A DNA stretch of 5,509 nt. Origin: an uncultured Faecalibacterium sp. Lineage in GTDB: Bacteria; Bacillota; Clostridia; Oscillospirales; Ruminococcaceae. Positions 1-5,509 of the stretch are shown here, one piece after another. The notes beneath the pieces are model-generated. The model saw only the letters and a list, made by a program, of their open reading frames with translations, ran no database searches and was not told where the DNA came from. Numbering within the stretch: the stretch's first letter is position 1; each line of letters starts with the position of its first letter. The stretch covers positions 1 to 5,509 of the forward strand of contig CAAFSR010000045.1 in NCBI GenBank assembly GCA_900765705.1, in the 5' to 3' direction. The position numbers and the translations under genes are program-made.

Positions 1-1
1 G

Positions 2-115
2 AAAGTTACCGAGAAAATAATGACTGAGTTTTCGGATTTGAATCTATGCCCAATTAACAACCGTCAGGGAATTGTAATTGATGGTGAAAATTCAAAGGTT
101 ATTTGCAAAGACTAA
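2..115 (+). CDS. 3' end of an unrecognised AT-rich gene (partial)
   Basis: An open plus-strand frame enters from the left edge and runs 37 codons to a TAA at 113-115. The peptide ends in ...GENSKVICKD and matches no family I recognise, so no function is assigned. GC is about 34%, against 60% or more in the operon to the right, and A/T-ending codons dominate. This suggests a gene of different origin or a different codon-use class. An in-frame ATG at 20-22 would allow a free-standing 31-residue peptide, but the bases before it have no convincing ribosome binding site, so a truncated larger gene is more likely. It converges on the minus-strand operon, and a terminator-like hairpin (205-251) lies 90 bases after its stop. 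The stretch is short, so an open frame by chance is possible. Confidence 0.45.
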   Translation, partial: KVTEKIMTEFSDLNLCPINNRQGIVIDGENSKVICKD

Positions 116-299
116 TTTGAAAATTCCAGTTTGCCGGGCAGGCGGGCTTTTGAAAAGTTGAGAAGTCATAGCGGTCGTACCAGCTGGAATGTTCGTACAG
201 CCCGAAAGAGTGACAGCGTTTCGGCTTGAAATGCTGCCACTCTTTTTTGTTGTCCAAATGGAAATTGATGCATATCCGGGGATCTCTGAGGAATAACAT
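99..299 (-). CDS. Possible small ORF or gene remnant (66 codons), function unknown
   Basis: A minus-strand frame starts at ATG 299-297, follows a weak GAGG motif, and ends at TAA 101-99. By hand count, about 31 of the first 46 codons end in G or C, although local GC is only 45-50%. That bias looks like coding sequence or a remnant of it. The last 20 codons lose the bias. Residues around SSWYDRYD resemble SSWYNRYQD of the GH36 protein in this window (its residues 202-210), in the same frame and with different codons, but the match is too short to prove kinship. Evidence against a live gene: no promoter is visible, it begins just past the operon terminator, a strong hairpin (205-245) lies inside it, and it overlaps the plus-strand gene tail at 99-115. 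A degraded 3' fragment or a chance frame are the alternatives. Confidence 0.22.
   Translation of the reverse strand: MLFLRDPRICINFHLDNKKEWQHFKPKRCHSFGLYEHSSWYDRYDFSTFQKPACPANWNFQISLCK
205..251 (+). terminator. Probable rho-independent terminator, plus strand
   Basis: The left arm 205-222 pairs with the right arm 228-245 across a five-base loop (GGCTT, 223-227). Sixteen of 18 positions are Watson-Crick pairs; the exceptions are one A/C mismatch (213/238) and one G-T wobble (218/232). The right arm runs into six T (243-248) followed by GTT, the expected intrinsic terminator layout for plus-strand transcripts. It would serve the AT-rich gene ending at 115, leaving a 3' untranslated stretch of about 90 bases. 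On the minus strand the stem is slightly better, because A/C becomes a G-U pair, but only three U follow it before CGGGC, so termination in that direction should be weak. Confidence 0.6.
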
Positions 300-311
300 C
301 CTGCCTCAAAC

Positions 312-346
312 AAAAAGCGCAGCGTCCTTTGGGGCGCTGCGCTTTT
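312..346 (-). terminator. Rho-independent terminator of the GH2-symporter-GH36 operon
   Basis: A perfect 12-base inverted repeat (313-324 with 335-346, core GCGCAGCG/CGCTGCGC) flanks a ten-base loop. On the minus strand the stem is followed by TTTTTGTTTG, a good U-tract. It lies 26 bases past the stop codon of the alpha-galactosidase and closes the operon. Because the arms begin and end in A and T runs, it may also act on the plus strand, where the stem can extend three more pairs (one U-G wobble, two C-G) to a four-base loop. There the T-run is only four bases long, so activity should be weaker. Confidence 0.88.
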
Positions 347-372
347 GCTGCATTAGGTCGCTGTGTTTTTTA

Positions 373-1971
373 TTACCGGCTGAAACATAGCTTTTGGGGC
401 GTTCCGTCCAGCAGATACCGGATGCAGAGCCGGTCGTTTTCCACTTCCGCCTGCACCTGTTCGGCGTGCTCGAAGAGGGTGCGCAGGCGGCGATACTCTG
501 CCTGCTGCGTATCCGTGTAGCGGGACGGCATATCCGAAGTGAGGAACACATTGCCCAGCAGGGCGTTGACCGTGGCAAGGGCGCGTTTTTGCTCTGCCGT
601 CAGCTTGCAGTTTTCTTCCCGCAGGAAGAAAACATCCGGGTCGCTGCCGTAGGCGCGGCCATTGAGCTGCCGCCGGAACACCGTGTTATTGAGCGCCTGC
701 TTTGTGGACACCCGCTCCCGGTGGAACAGGCGCATATACCACACATCGTCCCAGTCAAGGCTCACATCACAACTGACACGGCAGTAGTCCACCAGCCCGA
801 AGGCGGGCATCACCGGCACGCCGCAGCCAAGGATGGCTTTTTGCCCGCACCAACTGCGCAGCAGCTCCATGGCACGGCGCATCCGGGCGGCACGGCTCTC
901 GTGGGCGTTGCCAAAGGGCGCAGCGCCGTACAGAAAATCCAGCTTGACAAGGTCGAAACCCCAGTCGTTCAGCACCCGGTCGAACACCCGGCGCAGATAG
1001 TCCAGCACCGCCGGGTTGTCGATGTCCAGCGCATAAAAGCCGCTCCAGTTGCAGCCGCAGCACCACGGTGCGCCGTCCACCTTCAGCAGCCAGTCCGGGT
1101 GCTGCCGGAAAAGGGCAGAGTCCTTTTCGCACACAAAGGGCGCAAGCCAGAGCCCGGCCTGAAAACCGGCGGCGTGGATCTCGTCTACCATGCCTTTCAG
1201 CCCGTGGGGAAATTTCTGCGCATCCGTGTCCAGCCAGTCACCCACCTTCGGCTCCCAGCCGTCGTCGATCTGGAACAGGTCTCCCGGGCAAAGCAGGCCG
1301 CGGCAGCCGGTCAGATCCTCCCGGATGGTGTCCTTGGTAATGTCCTGATAACGGTTGTACCAACTGGAATAGCCTGCCAGTTTCTTCTCGGTCCGGGGCT
1401 TGATGCCCATGGCCTGAAACCAGCCGTCGAACACCTCCGCCTCGCTGCCCTCGGCAAAAAACAGGCCGAACAGGGGAAAGCTGCCGCCGGGATGCTCCAC
1501 CCCGGTGCAGTCCCGCTCCAGCGTCAGCAGGGCGTCGCGGCTGTCGTACCGGAAGATGGTGTAGCCCGGGGTCTCGTCCAGCGATGCCGCCAGCCGGAAC
1601 TGTGCGCCCCTGCGGAAATAGCAGTAGGAAAAGCCGTGGCTCTGCCCCTTGTGATGCCCATAGGGCGCAAAATGGTAATCGCCGTAGCGGTCAAAGGCAT
1701 ATTTTTTGCGCAGGAAGGCAGGGATGTGATCAACGCCCCGCAGCTTGCCGCTGCGCCCCAGCTCCGGGCTGTACGTCCATGTCTGGTAGCCGTTCATGAA
1801 TAAGCGCTCCTCGGCGGTCATCTTCCACGGCAGCTCGACACGCACGGCTTTCAGCGTCCCGGCGGGCAGGTCAGCGGAAAGATGCAGCGCACCGCAGTCC
1901 GGGTGTACCGGGGCATCGCCCTGCCGCACGCCGCCGGTGGTCTCTGCGTACCAGTGCAGCGTTTCAGTCAT
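373..1971 (-). CDS. Alpha-galactosidase, glycoside hydrolase family 36
   Basis: This 532-residue enzyme is predicted to remove terminal alpha-1,6-galactose from melibiose- or raffinose-type sugars with retention of configuration. No signal peptide is visible (MTETLHWYAETTGG start), so it should act in the cytoplasm on imported sugar. A beta-sandwich N-terminal part carries the GYQTWTYSPE motif. The TIM barrel has SSWYNRYQD (202-210), the substrate-binding aspartate pair IDDGW (D236, D237), VKLDFLYG with the likely nucleophile D345, and RVSCDVSLDWDD with the likely acid/base D402. Motifs and length match the short bacterial GH36 type represented by the roughly 550-residue Thermotoga maritima GalA rather than the 720-residue AgaA/Rafa type. 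The start is chosen because GGAGG (1985-1981) sits nine bases upstream; the ATG overlaps the symporter's end by eight bases. It is the last gene of the operon. Family is firm; exact substrate is inferred. Confidence 0.93.
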   Translation of the reverse strand: MTETLHWYAETTGGVRQGDAPVHPDCGALHLSADLPAGTLKAVRVELPWKMTAEERLFMNGYQTWTYSPELGRSGKLRGVDHIPAFLRKKYAFDRYGDYHFAPYGHHKGQSHGFSYCYFRRGAQFRLAASLDETPGYTIFRYDSRDALLTLERDCTGVEHPGGSFPLFGLFFAEGSEAEVFDGWFQAMGIKPRTEKKLAGYSSWYNRYQDITKDTIREDLTGCRGLLCPGDLFQIDDGWEPKVGDWLDTDAQKFPHGLKGMVDEIHAAGFQAGLWLAPFVCEKDSALFRQHPDWLLKVDGAPWCCGCNWSGFYALDIDNPAVLDYLRRVFDRVLNDWGFDLVKLDFLYGAAPFGNAHESRAARMRRAMELLRSWCGQKAILGCGVPVMPAFGLVDYCRVSCDVSLDWDDVWYMRLFHRERVSTKQALNNTVFRRQLNGRAYGSDPDVFFLREENCKLTAEQKRALATVNALLGNVFLTSDMPSRYTDTQQAEYRRLRTLFEHAEQVQAEVENDRLCIRYLLDGTPQKLCFSR

Positions 1972-3349
1972 GGTGCGCTTCCTCCCCGTGGAGCTGTGCG
2001 CTGATCTCGGCAGCGCGCTCGTCCGTCAGAACGAACTTGCGGCGGAACAGCACCAGCGTACCTGCCAGCACCAGCATGGGCAGAACGGTCATCATCAGGC
2101 GCAGACCCAGCAGCGTTCCGGCGCTCTGTACTGCTACGGGGCCGGTCTCCTCCGTGTTGCCCACAAGACCGATGAGGTCCAGCCCGATGCCGGTCAGGAA
2201 CACCGCCACACCGGAGGCAGCTTTGACCACAAAGGTCTGCATGGAAAAGATAACGCTCTCCTCCCGGCGGCCGGTCTTGAGCTGACCGTAATCCACGCTG
2301 TTGGAAAGGAACAGGGTGGTCAGCACGCTCAGCATCCCGTTGCAGGCAAACACGACAACACCCGGGATGCACAGCAGGGCAAGGCTGTGGGAAAGCCCGG
2401 TCAGGCAAAACACCAGCAGGGTGGCGTAGCCGCACAGTGCCAGCACAAGGCTCAGGTGAAATACCTGCATGCTGCTGAATTTTTTGCGCAGCAAGGGGTA
2501 AAGCACCATCATGCCAAGGATCTGTGCTGCACCGCCCACGGTGGAAAACAGGGTGTAGGTGGCTTTCCAGCCTGCACCGCCAAGGTCGTACTTGAAGAAA
2601 TAGATGATGAAGTTGGAGGTGAGGTACAGCGCCGAGTTGATCAGCACGATGCTGCCTACCACCACCATGGCCTGATCGTTGCGGAACAGGGCAGAGAACA
2701 TCTCCTTCACGGTGGCGGTCTTTATTTCACTGGGGGTGGTCTCCCGCATGGCGGCGCAGCACACCAGCTCGGTAAGGAAGAACAGCACCGCCACGATCAG
2801 CGCCACCCAGCGGAAGCCGGTGCGCTCGCTGTCGCCGCCTAAAATGCCCACCAGCAGCATAGTGAACATGGCGATCAGGGCAGAGCCAACGCCTGCACAG
2901 GTGCGGCCGACCATGGAGAGATTCTCCCGGTCTTTTGGGGTGCGGGTCACGGCGGGGATCATGGACCAGTAGGGAATATCCATCATGGTATAGGTGACGC
3001 CCCACAGGACGTACACCACGCTGAAGTAGACCATCAGCGCCGCTTCGTCCAGCACCGGGGCGGCAAACAGGGCGTAGAGCACCAGCGCATTGAGCAGCGT
3101 GCCGGAAAAGATCCACGGACGGAACCGCCCCCAGCGGGTGCGGGTCTTTGCCACCAGAACCCCCATAAAGGGGTCGTTGAAGGCATCAAAAAACCGGGCA
3201 GCCATGAGCACCAGACCCACAAAGCTGGCGGAAAGCCCCAGCACATCCTGATAATAATACATAACGTAAGAAGCCGACAGGGCATACACCATATCCTTGC
3301 CCACGGCACCAATGCCGAAAGCGGCTTTCTGTTTCAGGGTCAGTTCCAT
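1964..3349 (-). CDS. GPH-family (MelB-like) sugar:cation symporter
   Basis: This 461-residue membrane protein has about 12 hydrophobic segments and belongs to the glycoside-pentoside-hexuronide:cation symporter family of the major facilitator superfamily (MelB is about 475 residues). It should import a galactoside together with Na+ or H+. Residues known to matter in MelB occur at the same numbers here: K18 and D19 in helix I, D55, N58 and D59 in FFDAFNDPFMG, T121, D124 and W128 in YTMMDIPYW, and R149 in the following loop/helix. K376 in the QTFVVK segment corresponds to MelB K377. So both cation and sugar sites look intact. The start follows AAAGGAGG at a seven-base spacing, and the ATG overlaps the GH2 gene's end by ten bases. 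Sitting between two glycosidases, it likely supplies their shared substrate. Substrate and coupling ion are inferred. Confidence 0.93.
   Translation of the reverse strand: MELTLKQKAAFGIGAVGKDMVYALSASYVMYYYQDVLGLSASFVGLVLMAARFFDAFNDPFMGVLVAKTRTRWGRFRPWIFSGTLLNALVLYALFAAPVLDEAALMVYFSVVYVLWGVTYTMMDIPYWSMIPAVTRTPKDRENLSMVGRTCAGVGSALIAMFTMLLVGILGGDSERTGFRWVALIVAVLFFLTELVCCAAMRETTPSEIKTATVKEMFSALFRNDQAMVVVGSIVLINSALYLTSNFIIYFFKYDLGGAGWKATYTLFSTVGGAAQILGMMVLYPLLRKKFSSMQVFHLSLVLALCGYATLLVFCLTGLSHSLALLCIPGVVVFACNGMLSVLTTLFLSNSVDYGQLKTGRREESVIFSMQTFVVKAASGVAVFLTGIGLDLIGLVGNTEETGPVAVQSAGTLLGLRLMMTVLPMLVLAGTLVLFRRKFVLTDERAAEISAQLHGEEAHHD
1981..1987 (-). promoter_or_regulatory. Shine-Dalgarno site for the GH36 gene
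   Basis: The minus strand reads GGGGAGG nine bases before the ATG at 1971. The site lies inside the last codons of the symporter gene, so ribosomes finishing the symporter pass over it and terminate within the new start region (ATGACTGA overlap). This supports the chosen start and suggests translational coupling. Confidence 0.75.
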
Positions 3350-5509
3350 ACAGCATCCTCCTTTTCAATGGTGAACCGCACCGCAACGGGCTGGGTCTGC
3401 GGTGCAGAAACGGTCAGCACGGCTTCTCCGGCAGTGCCCACGGTACGCAGATAGGTTCCGGTCATGCCGCCCTCGGCCACGGCGGTCTGCGGGCCTACAA
3501 GGGCGGCGCTGCCCTCCACCGCAAACTGCACCGGGAACTGTGCGTAGGGGGCAGGGATGCCGTTCTCGTCCAGGATCCGCACCCGGACAGCCGCCATATC
3601 GTAAGTATCTTTTTCCCGCAGAGCCGTCCGGCTGACCTTGACTTCCAAGTGCAGCTTTGCGCTGGGGCAAAGGGTCACGCTGCGCACCACGTTGCCGTCC
3701 TGCACGGCGTCGAACCGCCAGCGGGTGGCTTCGCCGCCCCAGTTGCCCACATATTTGCCGTAAAGCGCTACGCCGTCCGCAAAGGACATTTTGTGGCGCA
3801 GCATACACCAGCCGAATTTGACTTTGTAGGTCAGCGGCAGCCCCGCCAGCCCGTATTTCCCGGCAGCCAGCAGGCAGTCCCGCACAGCGGCTGCCTTGGC
3901 GGGGGAAAAGTGCTCCTGCGTTTCCAGCAGCTCGCCGATGGTATCGTTCATCACAAAAGGCGGGTGGGGCAGCGCCGTCCACCGGCTGCGGCGCAGGGCG
4001 GTGACGAACACATCGTTTTTGTACAGCCTGACCTGCTGGGCATTGCTGAAAACGTAGGCCGTGCCCAGTTGCCCGGCGGGGTTGTCGCCGATGTCCATGG
4101 TGGAGCTGACCGCCAGCACCGGGCTGGCATCGCCCTGACTGGCATAGACCGCCGCCGCCAGCTTGGGGTTGCGGAAGCTGTCCAGCACGCCGTGGTAGCA
4201 GATGCGGTCCCCCGAGCCGAAGTCCTTGTGGGTCTGGTAATCGAACATACACCAGCCGAAGCACCCGGCGTGCTCCTTGCTGGCATAAGCGGCGTTCTGC
4301 ACCCGGACGTGCCGCAAGGCGTGCTCCTGCCGGTGGGGACCATCGTCAAAGGGCTTGGTGGGGTACATGTGGCCGTTGCACTCCGAGATAAGCAGTGCCT
4401 TGCCCATGTCCGGGGTCACGTCCTTTTTGGGCTTTGCACCGGGGGTGGTGCCGTTGTGAGAAAAATCGTTGTAGGCGTAGACATCCTCCAACAGATGGCT
4501 TTTTTCCAGATACCGCACGCCGGAGGTGGCACGGCTGGGGTCCAACGCATGGGCGATCTGATTGGTGCGGGTGTAGAAGGCATCGTCGTCCACGCTCTCG
4601 TTGATGCGCACGCCCCACAGGATGATGCTGGGGTGGCTGCGGTTCTGCAGGATCATCTCCCGCAGCATCTCGCAGGCGGCATCCTTCCAGCTGTCGTCCC
4701 CGATGTGCTGCCAGCCCGGCAGCTCGGTGAATACCAGCAGACCCCGGCGGTCGCACTCGTCCAGAAAATATTGGCTTTGGGGGTAGTGGCTGGTGCGCAC
4801 GGCGGTGCAGTGCAGCTCCTCCTGCAAAATGCGGGCATCCTCCCGCTGCAGGCTTTCCGGGGCGGCGTAGCCGATGTAAGGGTAGCTCTGGTGTCGGTTC
4901 AAGCCCCGCAAAAAGGTCTTTTTGCCGTTGAGATAAAAGCCGTTCGCCCGGAACTCCGCCGTGCGGAAGCCAAAGGTCACCTGTCTGCGGTCGATGGGCT
5001 GCCCGGCGGCGTTCAAAAGCTCTGCCACGGCATGGTGCAGCACCGGATGCTCTGTATCCCACGGCTGTGCGTCCGGCACGGAAAGCTGTACCTTCCCGGT
5101 TTCTGCCGCCGGTGCGGTCTGCTCTGCCAGCAAAGTGCCCTCGGCAGTCTCCAACCGGATGCGGACCGCCACGGCGGCGGGCGCAAGCTCTGCCGTCCAC
5201 TGCACCACAGCCTCCTGCAGGGTGGGGGTGTGGACGAACAGATCGGTCAGGCGGCTTTCGGCGGTGGCTTCCAGCCAGACCTCCCGGTACAACCCGCCGT
5301 AGGTCAGGTAGTCGATAACAAAGCCAAAGGGCGGGATGGCCGGGTCCTCCCGGGTGTCCAGCTGCACGGTCAGCAGGTTTTCACCCTCCCGGTCCACAAG
5401 GTCGGTGATCTCCACCGCAAAGCCGGTGTAGCCGCCCCGGTGCTGCCCGGCAACCTTGCCGTTGACCCACACCACCGCCTGATGGGCGGCTCCGTCAAAG
5501 CGGACGAAC
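3340..5509 (-). CDS. Glycoside hydrolase family 2 enzyme, beta-galactosidase/glucuronidase type (5' end missing)
   Basis: The frame is open for 722 complete codons and continues past the right edge, so the true start is outside the window; the GTG at 5475 is internal. Counting from the first full codon (5508), a partial sugar-binding jelly-roll domain comes first (VVWVNGKVAG, GGYTGF, ending YGGLYREVWL). An immunoglobulin-like domain follows, ending near FGFR (179), and then the TIM barrel: RGLNRHQSYP, RTSHYPQSQYF and HPSIILWGVRINES with acid/base candidate E304. The likely nucleophile is E376 in SECNGHMYPTK. After the barrel come about 280 residues: a beta-rich region (YVFSNAQQVRLYKND), a helical insert, and a C-terminal Ig-like domain from about 610. 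It hydrolyses a beta-linked terminal sugar; galactose fits the neighbours, but glucuronide or other beta-glycosides cannot be excluded. Cellular location is unknown without the N-terminus. It is the first visible gene of the coupled operon. Confidence 0.9.
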   Translation of the reverse strand, partial: FVRFDGAAHQAVVWVNGKVAGQHRGGYTGFAVEITDLVDREGENLLTVQLDTREDPAIPPFGFVIDYLTYGGLYREVWLEATAESRLTDLFVHTPTLQEAVVQWTAELAPAAVAVRIRLETAEGTLLAEQTAPAAETGKVQLSVPDAQPWDTEHPVLHHAVAELLNAAGQPIDRRQVTFGFRTAEFRANGFYLNGKKTFLRGLNRHQSYPYIGYAAPESLQREDARILQEELHCTAVRTSHYPQSQYFLDECDRRGLLVFTELPGWQHIGDDSWKDAACEMLREMILQNRSHPSIILWGVRINESVDDDAFYTRTNQIAHALDPSRATSGVRYLEKSHLLEDVYAYNDFSHNGTTPGAKPKKDVTPDMGKALLISECNGHMYPTKPFDDGPHRQEHALRHVRVQNAAYASKEHAGCFGWCMFDYQTHKDFGSGDRICYHGVLDSFRNPKLAAAVYASQGDASPVLAVSSTMDIGDNPAGQLGTAYVFSNAQQVRLYKNDVFVTALRRSRWTALPHPPFVMNDTIGELLETQEHFSPAKAAAVRDCLLAAGKYGLAGLPLTYKVKFGWCMLRHKMSFADGVALYGKYVGNWGGEATRWRFDAVQDGNVVRSVTLCPSAKLHLEVKVSRTALREKDTYDMAAVRVRILDENGIPAPYAQFPVQFAVEGSAALVGPQTAVAEGGMTGTYLRTVGTAGEAVLTVSAPQTQPVAVRFTIEKEDAVWN
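3357..3364 (-). promoter_or_regulatory. Shine-Dalgarno site for the symporter gene
   Basis: The minus strand reads AAAGGAGG, a near-perfect anti-16S match, seven bases before the ATG at 3349. It is embedded in the last codons of the GH2 gene (encoding lysine, glutamate and aspartate). An ATG immediately after the GGAGG (3356-3354) is in another frame and too close to the site to be used. The placement fixes the symporter start and indicates coupling to GH2 translation. Confidence 0.82.

Noticed and set aside
92..313. Minus-strand 73-codon frame starting at TTG
   Set aside because: It needs a TTG start inside the U-tract of the operon terminator and lacks the third-position GC bias seen in the overlapping 99-299 frame.
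300..372. Possible promoter for a minus-strand transcript into the left flank
   Set aside because: I saw no -35/-10 pair with proper spacing; the A/T runs here belong to the terminator and the bases just after the GH36 stop codon.
394..1803. Long plus-strand open frame (469 codons) opposite the GH36 gene
   Set aside because: It lies wholly antisense to a gene with intact catalytic motifs, its translation is a low-complexity mix rich in A, Q, V and H, and long antisense frames are expected in high-GC genes where stop-complement codons are rare.
1796..2842. Long plus-strand open frame (348 codons) opposite the symporter gene
   Set aside because: It is antisense to a protein with intact MelB residues, and the translation is rich in H, Q and G with no recognisable domain, as expected from the complement of a GC-rich membrane-protein gene.
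4346..5200. 284-codon minus-strand frame overlapping the GH2 gene
   Set aside because: It is a frame-shifted reading of the GH2 coding sequence with arginine/proline/glycine-rich translation. The GH2 frame carries all family motifs without interruption, so no frameshift is needed.
5473..5475. GTG as the start codon of the GH2 gene
   Set aside because: The same frame continues upstream to the window edge with GH2-like sequence (FVRFDGAAHQ), and the codon falls in the middle of the conserved sugar-binding domain, so it is internal.

Overview
The window holds most of one carbohydrate-utilisation operon on the minus strand plus a short, compositionally different edge. The operon is about 60% GC or more, with strong Shine-Dalgarno sequences and genes that overlap by a few bases. 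A Gram-positive gut Clostridia of the Oscillospiraceae/Ruminococcaceae type (Faecalibacterium-like) is the best guess. That is inferred from composition and protein style; there is no marker gene to prove it.

Reading the minus strand from right to left, the operon runs in three steps. First is a large glycoside hydrolase family 2 enzyme (beta-galactosidase/beta-glucuronidase type) whose N-terminus lies beyond the right edge. Second is a MelB-type GPH-family sugar:cation symporter. Third is a family 36 alpha-galactosidase. Neighbouring genes overlap by 10 and 8 bases, and each downstream ribosome binding site lies inside the end of the gene before it, so the three are probably co-transcribed and translationally coupled. 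A strong hairpin plus T-run at 312-346 closes the operon 26 bases after the last stop codon.

Together the genes describe uptake of a small galactoside by the symporter and its breakdown inside the cell: the GH36 enzyme removes terminal alpha-galactose, and the GH2 enzyme attacks a beta-linked sugar. The exact oligosaccharide cannot be read from the sequence. The operon promoter and any regulator would lie to the right of the window.

The left 372 bases are different. Bases 2-115 (about 34% GC) are an open frame on the plus strand that ends in TAA and look like the tail of a convergent, AT-richer gene. Bases 205-251 hold a long hairpin followed by six T, which reads as an intrinsic terminator for plus-strand transcription. 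On the other strand, 99-299 carries a 66-codon frame with coding-like third positions but weak other support.

The region is mostly ordinary. The unresolved parts are the left flank, and the substrate and atypical catalytic segment of the GH2 enzyme. I found no clear sign of an undescribed system.
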